Part shown: piece after piece, positions 35,040-48,973 of the stretch
How the letters are laid out: each line of letters opens with the position of its first letter
Position numbering within the stretch: position 1 is the first letter of the stretch
NCBI GenBank assembly: GCA_947561585.1
Contig: CANNZV010001177.1
Span: 1-64,000 of the forward strand
DNA from: Caprella mutica
Taxonomy: Eukaryota; Arthropoda; Malacostraca; Amphipoda; Caprellidae
Direction of reading: 5' to 3'
DNA: 64,000 nt
The notes under the pieces: generated by a model
What the model was told of the DNA's origin: nothing
What the model saw: the letters and a program-made list of their open reading frames with translations, nothing else
Databases searched by the model: none
Translations under genes and position numbers: made by a program

Positions 35040-35984
35040 TCTGAATAATGAATCTATCTAATTGGAAGAATTGTATTTTTGAAATCAGAAGTAGCTATTT
35101 GACAAGCTACATTAACGTAAAGTTACATTTTAAAATCCTAACTCATATTAGCATTTTAAAACGATTTAAGGGGACCGCCCCCCCCCCCCCCCCTTAAAAT
35201 AAAAAGAAGTTCATTAATTAGCTAACTATATGTGAATTTGAAATTTTCAGGGTTAATACAACTAATCAAATGGAGTATTTAACCCCCCCCCCCTCAATTA
35301 GAGGGGTATTTCCAAAAGGCATCAACTCATACAATTTTCAAGCTAGATACATGGAGTTCGTTACATATTGTTCAGAATTAAGTTGTCTACAAAGTTAGAG
35401 CTTTCTTTTTTACAAATTCATCGAAGAAAAAATATTTTATGGCCGAAGATGTAGTCCCTATAAACAATGGTGGTCTATCGATTCGATATCTTCTTATGTC
35501 GAGTTCAAAGCTGGGACAGAGGATATCTAAATTTATTAATTAACTTCAATCGAATCGATACATGAAAAAACCCTGAAATCGACATCATAAATCTCCTTCT
35601 ATTTTAGATGTCGCTACAGTTGCTAGATGTTGCCAACTGGATTCAAGAGATTCTAATAGATTCGTTCTATAATCTGTGTAAATTGAGATGTATTTACAGC
35701 ACCGAACACACTAACAAACTGGATAAAAACTGTTGGATTTTAGTGTTGTCAAACAATAAAACCTAGAGTTTGAAGAGCCAGAAGAGGTCCAACAAGTTGG
35801 AAAATTGTTTGTCAAACAGTAGAATCGAAACTAAGACATTGTATAATTTTATGTGAAGATAATATTTTATATATTCTGAATTACGATCATGCACACGAGC
35901 TATATTGCCCAATTGAAGTACAATGCCAAAAATTATTTTATGATACCTAGATATCGCAACCAATATTTGCCAAACGCGTACATT
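35040..35984. other. no gene recognised
   Basis: Contains the C runs noted with the hairpin and otherwise ordinary AT-rich sequence. Confidence 0.35.
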
Positions 35985-36720
35985 GAAAAGAGTCACTGTG
36001 ATGATGTACTATCAGAGAAAAGAGTCACTTTGATGATGTACTATCAGAGAAAAGAGTCACTTTGATGATGTACTATCAGAGAAGAGTCCCTGTGATGATG
36101 TACTATCAGAGAAAAGAGTCCCTGTGATGATGTACTATAAGAGAAAAGAGTCACCGTGATGATGTATTATCAGAGAAAAGAGTCCCTGTGATGATGTACT
36201 ATCAGAGAAAAGAGTCCCTGTGATGATGTACTATAAGAGAAAAGAGTCACCGTGATGATGTACTATCAGAGAAAAGAGTCACTGTGACGATGTACTATCA
36301 GAGAAAAGAGTCACTGTGATGATGTACTATCAGAGAAAAGAGTCACTTTGATGATGTACTATCAAAGAAAAGAGTCACTTTGATGATATACTATCAGATA
36401 AAAGATTCACTGTGATGATGTACTATCAGAGAAAAGAGTCACTATGATGATGTACTATCAAAGAAAAGAGTCACTTTGATGATATACTATCAGATAAAAG
36501 AGTCACTGTGATGATGTACTATCAGAGAAAAGAGTCCCTGTGATGATGTACTATCAGAGAAAAGAGTCCCTGTGATGATGTACTATAAGAGAAAAGAGTC
36601 ACCGTGATGATGTACTATCAGAGAAAAGAGTCACTGTGACGATGTACTATCAGAGAAAAGAGTCACTGTGATAATGTACTATAAGAGAAAAGAGTCATTG
36701 AGAAGATGTACTATCAGAGT
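35985..36720 (+). repeat. 32-bp minisatellite, about 23 copies
   Basis: The unit is GAGTCACTGTGATGATGTAC then TATCAGAGAAAA, with variants TCCCTGTG and TATAAGAG. Higher-order runs of variants recur (for example 36100-36300 and 36530-36670), showing duplication of blocks of several units. Confidence 0.92.
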
Positions 36721-36767
36721 TAACAGTATAAATTATTATTTTTGAAATTGTATAGTAAATGTACTTG

Positions 36768-36875
36768 GTACTTCTAAGTACTTTTTAATTTGAGTACTTG
36801 GGCAACTACTTCAAGTACATTGATTTACGAGTACTTGTATTTAAGTACTTTCGATGTACTTTTCGCCCATCTCTG
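36768..36875 (-). mobile_element. transposon-terminus-like GTACTT cluster
   Basis: On the minus strand CAGAGATGGGCGAAAAGTAC leads into repeated AAGTACTTAAATAC-type words. CAGAGATGGGC is a common hAT-type terminus. A TAGAGATGGGCG word at 33987 might be the other end, but the flanks do not match. Confidence 0.35.
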
Positions 36876-36879
36876 TATG

Positions 36880-38689
36880 TATTTACTTAATCTAAGTAAA
36901 TTATATGCAATATAGTAAAAGATTCAATTTTAATATTTGAATAAATTTGCTGAATGGATATCGTTTCGAAGCATATTAGATATATAATCGGGTGTCGGTT
37001 CGATACAGATTCCCTATGGTAGTAGCAAGGATTTGTTTCTTTTTATTAACGTCTATTCGACGCATAATTTGTGACTTTATACCTCGAAATACACGTATTG
37101 TCGATGCTGTCCAGTGGTGCATGGCTTCTTCGAATTGAAGCCAAAACGATGTCAGATAGCGGATTCTAGCTCTATTTTCGATTTCATTTCGAGAAAAGCC
37201 TTGTATCCAGATGATGTCATTTTGATGCCGCATTGTTTACTAGGGTACTGACTGATAATTCGGAATTTACCCTATATCTTAAAAATAATGTTTTATCCAA
37301 TATATTGATCAGAGTTTCATCATGCTGGTATATATTCAATTTCAATTGGTTGTTCTAGCTATACAATTGTATATTTCCCATTTTAATACAGATTAATTTG
37401 ATACTTAAATAAAAAGGGGGACCTAACCAATTTTGAAAAAAAAACCTAAATTTATGGTAGTCTGCCATGAAATGACCATTAATTTTCTATAATCGATTAC
37501 CATTCATGGAGGACTAAAAGAAACTTGTTCACTATAAAGGAGTTTTTCTGCATCCTGTTATTTCTTTATGTTAAGGCGTTTTCCATTCTCTCTTAAAAAT
37601 CTAAAATGAGAATATATATAAATATTTGTAAAAAAAATTCTCATTTATGAAAATAATTTATTTTTATTATGTACTAAATTTAATGGAAAAATATTGTCCA
37701 TATATTTACTCTATACAGCTTTTGTATATTTATTCTATACAGCTTTTCTGGTACTAATGTGTTCAAATAAATGTTATCTACCAATAATGACACCTGCATT
37801 TTGCTTGAACATATTTAATAGAATTTTAAAAGATGGAAGATTTTTTTAATGTATACAAGAATTACAGCTGAAGAAACAAATGTGGCGCCATCCACAACTG
37901 ATAAAATGCATTCATTTCTGGTACTAAATGAAAGTAGAATATTAATATAAGTATAATTAATTCTCATACATACAGAGCAATAGGCTATTCCATTACAAAA
38001 TTTATGGAAAATCTTATGAATCAAAGTTTACAAAATTTTTGTAACCATTTGAGTGTAAACTAACTTTTTCTTTATTTTAGAAGGTGTTTAACGTCTGCTT
38101 TGGAACCAAAGGCCATATCGCTGATGTCAAAAATAATTAGGTACAAGACTAAAAGAAGAGTGGCTTTATGAACAACTTCACAATGCTCATGGATGCAGAA
38201 AAGCTACCTCTTAACTGCAGTCACTTACCAAGGAATGTGACGAAAAGGGAAAACGCACCGGTGGCTGCACTTACGGATGGAAGAGGAAAATGAAGAGGTT
38301 ATAGTAAATGAAGCCTACGAGTCTACCTAACACAAAAATCTAAAACCTCGTAGTTGAAGAGCATAACCCTAGCGCTATCCTCTAAAATTGCAAGTAGCGT
38401 TAAAAAAGATAATCATGGTAAAAACTTTAAAATGACCATACATAAGCCAAATTCGGAGCCCCAAGAGTCACCATCCCTTCTCTTCAATTCACCACAGACA
38501 GTTTCAGGATAGAGCCCCTGGGGGCGCATCTGACAGGAATGTCATTTCACAGTTATTGGAAGAAGTGTATTTTAAATCTAAATAAAGCAGAATTATAAAT
38601 GACAAAATACACTAATGAAAAGTTACATTTCAAAATCCTAACTCATATTAGCATTAATAGTCACTTTAAAATATTTAATAAAATATTCT
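36880..38689. other. no gene recognised
   Basis: A minus-strand frame at 36976-37233 (85 codons) is open but unrecognised. At 38081 a TTTATTTTAG acceptor-like site precedes a short open stretch. AATAAA at 38581 could end a plus-strand transcript. None of this is firm. Confidence 0.3.
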
Positions 38690-38786
38690 CTACACAGATG
38701 ACAACTTTTATTTTAATGATGACAATTTATTACTTGGAAAGTGTTATCACACGAGAGATGCTAGGCTGTACATTAAAAGGTTCTAC
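38690..38786 (-). other. possible 3' UTR exon of the SOSS-B gene
   Basis: On the minus strand TTTTCTCCTTTTCAG is a good acceptor ending at 38787. It pairs with the GTAACTAG donor at 39283-39291, just past the SOSS-B stop. The exon has AATAAA near 38726 and TAAAATAAA further on as possible poly(A) signals. Confidence 0.45.
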
Positions 38787-39305
38787 CTGAAAAGGAGAAA
38801 AATTTAATGATAAGTTATTTTTAAAGTAACCACCTCTCTTATATTAGAACCTGTAGAATGTAATAGATTTTGTAATAAAATGTAATAGATTTTTAGAATA
38901 TATTTCTAAAAGCTGTCGGTAATTTAGACGTTAGTCACGTTATCCTGTATAATTTTCAACATTTACCATACAATTATGATATAAATTAGCACATATAATG
39001 AATGTGCTACATAGAACTATTTGGTAAATATACCATCACAGACAGAAGGGTAGAATTTGATTTAGAAACGAAAAAAAAAAAATTCCATTCAATCTAACAG
39101 AAATACATGTAGCTAATAGCTTCAATGATTTTGTCACTAATTGTACAGAACTTTAGTAGGTTTAAATATTTCTATTTTAAAGGAAAAGCAAATAAAATAA
39201 TTTTGGTAGAAGATTATAGAAAAATGATTCCTCTGACGTATAAATCATTGTAGAGCTAAAAAATAAATCAAACTGCATTGTAGCTAGTTACCTCATAGAG
39301 ATGCA

Positions 39306-42117
<2,812 letters not shown>

Positions 42118-42904
42118 TGTTACTTCAATATTTAAAGTTTTTATATCTTATTAAGAAAACATAAAAAAGGATTAATTGTTATTGACAGTCACTGCAGTGA
42201 CATTTCATAAAGCATACTACATATTTCAGCCAAGCAGACAAAACAGGATTTAATAGTTTTTCAAATCAGATTATCAAATTTTGTCTAGTATCAACACATC
42301 CAACCACCAGTCTGCAAAGAGATTCCGTGTCGCAAAAGATAATTGGAGTTTGGAGAGTTTTTTTGAGGGAAAATATATCCTTGCAAAAATACTTGCATAG
42401 ACTTGTATAATAGCTTATTATGCTTGTTATTTAAAATTAAAATAGATCATTAGGTAGATGATTTTTCTTACTTTAAATAAGATAACAATTTATTTCCATT
42501 TTTGACAAATGTAATGAAAGTAAAAATGTTCAAATTTTTTGGCCAGAAACCACAGTCCACGAGAGGAATAAATGATAAGACAGTTCCAGACTGCAGGAAC
42601 TGGTAATTTAAATATAGGAGAAAATTAAGGATTGTTCGCACAGAAAATGTTAAAAATGTCCCATTATCCCATATAGCTACTGTAGACTAGAATAGATAAG
42701 ACTACTAAATTATAACTAATTGATAGGTAACTATGATACCTACCATATTTTTTAAATCTTTTTATTTAATTGCTAATATTTAATAAAAACAATAGAAGGG
42801 AAGAATAGCTTCAATAATCTCAGTAGAAGCTTAAGTGCACATTAAGATCTTTCCGAGATCTTTGAAACAATTTCCTAAATAATACCTATGTTTACGGTTT
42901 ACCC
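42118..42904. other. upstream region of the SOSS-B gene
   Basis: AT-rich, with no defined promoter element. The SOSS-B promoter must lie here or just beyond, but nothing marks it. Confidence 0.4.
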
Positions 42905-43440
42905 AGTCAGCCGAATGTGTCTCTTCTCCCGCAGAGACTTTAATTTGAGAGAGAGTTACTCTCTGACTCTCAGCAGCAGATTCATTATCTCCCGCAGCTA
43001 AATTAATGGTAACATAGGAATTAATTCAAAATCTCCCGCAGCTAAATTAATGGTAACATAGGAATTAATTCAAAATCTCCCGCAGAGATCTCCAATTTCT
43101 AAATATTCTTTCAAAACCTCCCGCAGAGAGTCTTGGAAAAATGTTCAATATTCTGCAGACTGGATGTTTACATGCAATATTCAAATTGGACATATTTTGG
43201 AGAATTATGATCAATTTGTAAACAAATTTGAAAATCTTTGGAGAAAAATTATCCTCAAAATGAAATCTTGGTCCTTGGAGACTATTTGACAAATTGACAC
43301 ACTTTGTAGACAGCCCAGTTTGTATTTGGTGCACTGAACTCCTCAGACTTACTCCTGACCTTTTCAAAAATCTGAGAAATAGCTGTCAACATTTTTCATC
43401 AATTTGTCTAGTCCTCCAACATTTTTCCAATCCAAAAATT
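42905..43440 (+). repeat. CTCCCGCAG dispersed repeat without MITE insertions
   Basis: Two full 44-bp units (TCTCCCGCAGCTAAATTAAT, GGTAACATAGGAATTAATTC) and a partial one lie at about 42989-43085. The GAGAGTCTTGGAAAAATGTT block follows. It is the uninterrupted counterpart of 1215-2058. Confidence 0.75.
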
Positions 43441-43730
43441 ATTGGTAATATAGGAATTGATAGCTAAATATCCTCCGACATTGTCACACATTAAATACAG
43501 TCTAGGAGTCAGTAGTCACCTAGTTAGAAACTTAAAGAGTCCTAGGACACTAAAGACAGTAGGACCTAGATCAATCATATTTAGATTATTAAATTAGATA
43601 TATTAATAAAAAAAAATTATTATAAACAAGGGACACTGCCATTCTCCCGGTTCATACAATTACCGGAAAGGACCATGAATTACCGGAACGGAGCATGAAT
43701 TACCGGAACGGAGTTGTTTTATTGAGAAAT
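43441..43730. repeat. short GAATTACCGGAACGGAG repeat
   Basis: Three copies of ~20 bp near 43660-43712 (ATGAATTACCGGAACGGAGC). The remainder is AT-rich. Confidence 0.6.
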
Positions 43731-44095
43731 ATCCCTATTTATGTCATATAGTTATACATTTGGTCGATATTTTGTCTAAATGATATCATATTTATCCGTT
43801 TCACACTCGTTTCGTCCCGTAATCGCTATAAAACTTATGAAAAATAGACAGACATTATACAAGAGTGTATGCTGAAATTAGTTTTCTTTATAAGATATTT
43901 CATAGAAATACTTTGAGGAGAGACTAAAGTAATTTTAGTGCGTGATTTCGTATTATAGCTTAGCCTTAATTGAGAAATAACCCTAGTTATGTAATTTAGG
44001 TATATTTTTGGTCAAAATGATATCATATTTAACCATTTTAACTCATTTCTGCTCGCTCGTAATCGCTACCCAACGTCTGAAATAGACACCGTGAT
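43731..44095 (+). repeat. old ~237-bp tandem duplication
   Basis: ATTGAGAAATATCCCTATTTATG then TGATATCATATTTATCC and CGTAATCGCTA recurs from 43969 as ATTGAGAAATAACCCTAGTT then TGATATCATATTTAACC and CGTAATCGCTA. Confidence 0.65.
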
Positions 44096-44468
44096 TCCGC
44101 ATTATAATATAGTATTAATGAGTTAGATATATTTAGCACCTACGAATCTCTCTATATAGTTAGGTACCACGGTTCCTAATTAGCCAGGTAATACGATGCA
44201 ATAGTTAACAAATTTTATTGGTAGCTTAAATAGTTCATCTAATATTCTACCTTGAAGGTGCTTCTTTTGAAATAAATTCCGAATTTCACAATAAAAGAAT
44301 TACGTAATAATTAATCTAACTAGTGAAAACTGTAGTGATCATACTTATTCCACTAGATACATATGATATATTTATTATCATATATATTTCTATAATTATT
44401 GTGTTACATTGAACAAACAGCAGTTGAATGCTCTATGTCTATGAAATATATTTGGTAATTGGGTATAC

Positions 44469-44978
44469 CACAGTACAGAGAATATATAGTATCCCAGAGC
44501 TATAGGGGGGATATTACGCGTGTCCCGGTAGGCTGTGACGTCACATGTCAACAATAGTGCGTACGGTTGTACGTACAGTACAAACACAAAAGATGGCTGC
44601 AACACACCCAACTTTTGTTAAATAACGTTTTCGGTGATATTTTTTTTAATTCCACATTTCCGCATGCTATTATCCAATCTTTATAGTCATACGGACGAAA
44701 ATTAAAAAAATGACTGTTGATGAAATTGCTACTGGTCTTTTTACACCCAAAATAGTAACAAATTTTTAGTCTTGAAGAAGACGATTTATTCAAGATAATT
44801 AGATCATTAGTCAGATCGGTCGCGTTGGCCGCCATCTTAATTCTCTATTCCACGTGACCCACAGCAATTCTGTTTACTATGACGTGACCTCTTGCTTACA
44901 TACATGACGTCACAGCCTACCCAGAATAAATTTGAATAATACATGTAACTGGGGTACTATACTATTCTGTTTACTATG
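44469..44978 (-). mobile_element. THAP-encoding P-like element, copy 2
   Basis: It has the same length as 18971-19479 and the inverse orientation. GGGTATAC lies at 44461-44468 and again at 44978-44985, so an 8-bp TSD overlaps the last G of the element. The TIRs are about 30 bp (CACAGTACAGAGAATA and, inverse, CATAGTAAACAGAATA). Perfect 16-bp subterminal inverted repeats GTAGGCTGTGACGTCA lie at 44528-44543 and 44905-44920, each 58-59 bp from its end. They contain the ATF/CRE palindrome TGACGTCA. Confidence 0.8.
44548..44835 (-). CDS. THAP-like zinc-finger exon within the 509-bp element
   Basis: This 95-codon frame begins MAANATDLTNDLIILNKSSS. It then has C-x4-C (ICYYFGC), NSHFFNFRPYDYKDWIIACG and, after 46 residues, WVCCSHL giving C-x2-H. 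Spacing (C-x4-C-x46-C-x2-H), the central aromatic FNF/RP and the invariant Trp fit the C2CH THAP domain found in P-element transposases and host THAP proteins. No transposase catalytic part follows; the frame continues only into the element's end. It may be a DNA-binding exon kept in a deletion derivative. Whether it is translated is unknown. Confidence 0.6.
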   Translation of the reverse strand: MAANATDLTNDLIILNKSSSSRLKICYYFGCKKTSSNFINSHFFNFRPYDYKDWIIACGNVELKKISPKTLFNKSWVCCSHLLCLYCTYNRTHYC

Positions 44979-44985
44979 GGTATAC

Positions 44986-45360
44986 TCAGGATGTGCATAG
45001 CGTCTTAAAATATAGGGTTTGTATTCGTGGGTAAAGAAATATGCCCACTTTGATGCAACAGGTAATTTACCGGTATATATCATTTTGTAATAATGTAACG
45101 CACATTATTACCCTCACATATGCCAAATATCAACATAATGTTCCAATTTGAAGTTGAGAACCGTATCTATTTAATTTCTCTAATAATATTCAAAACGTAG
45201 TAAAATAATCATAAATGTTAATGTCTATATTTCTCCAATATAAATATAAGAATGACTATATCTCTACAATATTTTAACATCTTGTGTAGAATGTTATATC
45301 AAACATTCCTGTTGTCAATTACCCTCTCTTAAGTTTATCAAGATGTTAGCGTCTTTCCCT
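44986..45360. other. no feature seen
   Basis: AT-rich sequence without genes or ordered repeats. Confidence 0.4.
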
Positions 45361-45600
45361 CTCATTTACCTTAGGCCCATACTATACTGGCGGTGCCACC
45401 GCCGTGGTGCTTCTGCCCTGTTTATGCATCTTCAATTAATCACGTTTAAATTAATGGAAAAACAAAGTTGCAAAGTATACTGGCGGTGCTACCGCCTTGG
45501 CAGTCTTGGCCACCGCTAGGCGGTGGCACCGCATCTGGACGCGTTACCACCGCCGCAGTAGCACCGCTTGCAAAGTATACTGGGCAGTTTCACAGCAGCA
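45361..45600. mobile_element. GC-rich inverted-repeat cluster
   Basis: Words such as GGCGGTGCCACCGCCG, GCGGTGCTACCGCC and ACCGCTAGGCGGTGGCACCG give overlapping hairpins. TATACTGGCGGTG occurs twice (about 45375, 45477) and CAAAGTATACTGGGC once near 45573. It is a sharp GC island, probably a MITE pair. It is not coding. Confidence 0.5.
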
Positions 45601-46069
45601 GTCAAAGTATAAGCACATACACAGACCAGTTTAAAGTAGAAGATATCCCATTACAGCTAATATTTAAAAGAATATGTAGCTATATCTTTTTTATATATAA
45701 TTCTTAACATAAATTTTTATTTATATAATTTTCTATATTCATATGTATTTATTTATATAAATTTTTATTTAGATACATATTTTTTGTATAGCTATTTTTT
45801 TTTACACAACTTTTTAAGTTTTATATATTTTTTTCTTTTACTATTGATTTCCCATTAATTTTGAATCAACATTCAATTTCTATTGAAACTCCGTTATTTA
45901 TAACGGGAAAAGTACATTTGTTTTAATATCTAGCGACTGTTGGTACGTTAAATAACGTGGTATTAATCATTCTTTCTAAATCTCGCTATTGCATTATTTC
46001 GGATGTTATTATTATGTATATTTTAATTAAGGTATCTCCTAATGCAAAAATTATATTTTTGTGATGGTA

Positions 46070-46395
46070 AATATTGGTTTTAATGTGGTAAATCACACAT
46101 GGTTAAAATATGTTATTGAAATGGTAATTGACATGTGGTTTCAATGTGGTAAATTACACATGGTTAACATCTGTTATTGAAATGGTAATTGACAGGTGGT
46201 TTTAATGTGGTAAATCACACATGGCTAACATCTGTTATTGAAATGGTAATTGACATGTGGTTTCAATGTGGTATATTACACATGGTTAACATCTGTTATT
46301 GAAATGGTAATTGAAATGTGGTTTTAATGAGTTAAATTACACATGGTCAACATCTGTTATTGAAATGGTCATTGACATGTGGTTGTAATGTGAAC
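46070..46395 (+). repeat. 61-bp array of the X element family (left side)
   Basis: About five copies of CATGTGGTTTCAATGTGGTA, AATTACACATGGTTAACATC and TGTTATTGAAATGGTAATTG. The inverse array occurs at 47196-47745. The LINE begins right after this array, so the LINE appears to have inserted into an older X-family copy. Confidence 0.8.
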
Positions 46396-46430
46396 TCGAT
46401 TTACTATCGGAGGAAACGAGATCGTTATAT

Positions 46431-47177
46431 ATGCTCATTACAAAAAAGTTTGATAAAACTATCCGTGAGCTTGAAACAAGAATGACTCAACGCGATGAAA
46501 AAATTAACTCGATGGAGCAACAAATAATTTCTCTGAAAAGAGAAAATATTAAACTGCAAAATCGCATGGATGAGATTGAGAGCAATGAAAGAAGGGACAT
46601 GTTTGTGATGAGCGGAGCTAGATTACCTGAAGTTACGATTGGTGAGAACACACCGGTGGTGGTGAAGAGTGTGATTAAGAGTGAACTCAAATACGAGATG
46701 AAAGCAGATGACATCATTTCGGCCTATAGAATTGGCAGGAGGCCTGCAACGCAGACAACTGATAGAAGGAGTATCTTGGTTAAGCTACGACACCCAGATT
46801 CAAAAAATGATATCATACGAGCTACCAAAACGGTAAAGCCCAAAGATATTTTCCTCAATGACAATCTGACAGCATTAAGATCGAAGATACTCTTCGTGTT
46901 GAGAAAAGCGAAGCGGCTGCATTCCAGGAAAATACTTGGTTGTGGATTCTCGAATGGACAGGTGTATATGTGGATGAAATCATCTGTACCAACGGAACGT
47001 GATTTCAAAATCGTAATAAACACCTGGACTAAATTACACGATACCTTGAAGAAGTATATTAATATCGATGTTAACGATTTATTGGAGCAAGCACAGGCTA
47101 CCCTGCAAACATTTCCACATGGCATACACATGGATGCCATGTGGTTGGATGGTTATAATATGGCAATATGTTTTTAA
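46431..47177 (+). CDS. LINE ORF1 protein, C-terminus supplied by element X1
   Basis: Residues 1-60 form a Lys/Glu-rich coiled coil (ETRMTQRDEKINSMEQQIIS). Residues about 65-220 resemble the nucleic-acid-binding C-terminal domain found in many LINE ORF1 proteins and shared with the baculovirus FP family: ISAYRIGRRP, RRSILVKLRHPDSKNDII, DIFLNDNLTALRSKILF. The last ~26 codons (QTFPHGIHMDAMWLDGYNMA) are the TIR of X1, which entered at 47099-47100. In the uninterrupted element a TGA would come two codons after the junction, so little native protein was lost. The presumed role is RNA binding in the retrotransposition particle. Confidence 0.65.
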   Translation: MLITKKFDKTIRELETRMTQRDEKINSMEQQIISLKRENIKLQNRMDEIESNERRDMFVMSGARLPEVTIGENTPVVVKSVIKSELKYEMKADDIISAYRIGRRPATQTTDRRSILVKLRHPDSKNDIIRATKTVKPKDIFLNDNLTALRSKILFVLRKAKRLHSRKILGCGFSNGQVYMWMKSSVPTERDFKIVINTWTKLHDTLKKYINIDVNDLLEQAQATLQTFPHGIHMDAMWLDGYNMAICF

Positions 47178-47195
47178 GATGTATCATCCACATTG

Positions 47196-47745
47196 AAACA
47201 ACCTAAACACTAAAATAACAGATGTTAACCATGTGTAATTTACCACATTGAAACCACATGTCAATTACCATTTCAATAACAGATGTTAACCATGTGTAAT
47301 TTACCACATTGAAACCACATGTCAATTACCATTTCAATAACAGATGTTAACCATGTGTAATTTACCACATTACAACCACATATCAATTACCATTTCAATA
47401 ACAGATGTTAACCATGTGTAATTTACCACATCAAAACCACATGTCAATGACCATTTCAATAACAGATGTTAACCATGTGTAATTTACCACATTGAAACCA
47501 CATGTCAATTACCATTTCAATAACAGATGTTAACCATGTGTAATTTACCACATTACAACCACATATCAATTACCATTTCAATAACAGATGTTAACTATGT
47601 GTAATTTACCACATCAAAACCACATGTCAATGACCATTTCAATAACAGATGTTAACCATGTGTAATTTACCACATCAAAACCACATGTCAATGAGCATTT
47701 CAATAACAGATGTTAACCATGTGGTTACACAATATCATAACCACA
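47196..47745 (-). repeat. 61-bp array of X1, about 9 copies
   Basis: The inverse of the unit at 46070-46395 (AACAGATGTTAACCATGTGT, AATTTACCACATTGAAACCA, CATGTCAATTACCATTTCAA). Small variants alternate in blocks, which shows recent unequal exchange. Confidence 0.92.
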
Positions 47746-48267
47746 TGTTTAAAACCATACTGAAACCATATATTATAGATATTTAATTATAAACATAAAA
47801 CATGGTAATTGGCATGTGGTTGTAATGTGGTAAATTACACATGGTTAACTTCTGTTACTTTTGAACTCTAAATACAATTATGTGAAAGAGGGCAATCAAT
47901 CTACTTATTGTATAATTACAGTAGAACTCCACTATAGTCAACTCCTGTATAGTGAACCATCCTGTTTAGTAGAACCCTGATTAGCGAACAAACTTTTATA
48001 GTCAAAATATTTAGTTTAGTTTGCCACAAATTGCCTTGTTTTCTATGAATTTCTATATAGTAAATTAGTTGTATTCCATGAAAGTTCTTCCAGTATAAAT
48101 TTTCTTTAATGAAGTCATGTGTAGTGATCCGTTCTGATATTTAGAGTACTGAGAAATTAAATACACTGAATAATGAATATATTTGAAAAAGAAAGAAAAT
48201 ATTTTATATAGTCTGCCATGATAATGCTAGTTTTCTATACAACTCTTATATCATCTACACTCTACAG

Positions 48268-48900
48268 CAAGGGTGGCCAAATGCAGCACTCATTGCTATT
48301 TTGGCTCTCAGAGCAGCACTCGTGCCCACCAGGGAAAAGGTGCTTTATTTTCTTCCAAAGAAAATTTAGAGTATTTAGCCCTGACTGCTTTATAAATCAC
48401 AAGGATATATAATATAAAAGAGGATGGTAAGCTAATTGAAGAACAGAATATTTGTAACTACCTTGATACTTTGTTAGTTAATTTTATACGTTAATAAGGT
48501 ATTTTGGTACCCTTACACTGGTAATAATTTGTGCAATCATTTTTATTTCCTTTTTTTTAATAAGTTGGGAAGCAATTGTCATTTATCCTGTGATTTTATG
48601 AATTAGTTATTAAATTTTTTATTACTTGAATGCAAAACAACTTATTTTTGTTTTTATTGTGAAAAAAGAAAAGTATAATTATGTATCATTTATTAATTGC
48701 TTTTAATTCAAATAATAAATATACTACAAATATTTATGTTCCAAATATGTACGATTGTACGTACCTCAATAAAATCTATCTCCCCTCCTCTCATTCTAAT
48801 TACTCAGTATCCCCTGCAATTTAAGAAACGAAAAGAAAATGGTAACTGCAATGTTATTCCATATTTCGGCAATGAAAAACGCAACATGTGCCCACCCCTG
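48268..48900. mobile_element. hAT MITE inside X1 (633 bp)
   Basis: Left CAAGGGTGGCCAAATGCAGC. Right, on the minus strand, CAGGGGTGGGCACATGTTGC. The 8-bp flanks CTCTACAG (48260-48267) and CTCTAAAG (48901-48908) differ at one base. It is the same terminus type as 56119. Confidence 0.8.
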
Positions 48901-48973
48901 CTCTAAAGTGAAGTAAATCATATAAAGTGAATATAAATTTATTAATTATAACTTCTAAATGCTACTTCTATCA

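Noticed and set aside
36000..36720. CRISPR-like regular repeats
   Set aside because: The units are contiguous 32-bp minisatellite copies with no unique spacers, and the DNA is eukaryotic.
33987..36875. One large hAT element between TAGAGATGGGCG and CGCCCATCTCTG
   Set aside because: The termini match over only about 11 bases and the 8-bp flanks do not agree, so they are probably unrelated ends.
36976..37233. Minus-strand open frame of 85 codons
   Set aside because: Better composition than most, but no motif, splice context or homologue that I can name; mentioned only as part of the region.
38720..38740. CCAAGTAATAAA in the possible SOSS-B 3' UTR, matching the end of the 227-bp MITE
   Set aside because: Only 12 bases match, with no second terminus or TSD; chance similarity containing a poly(A) signal.
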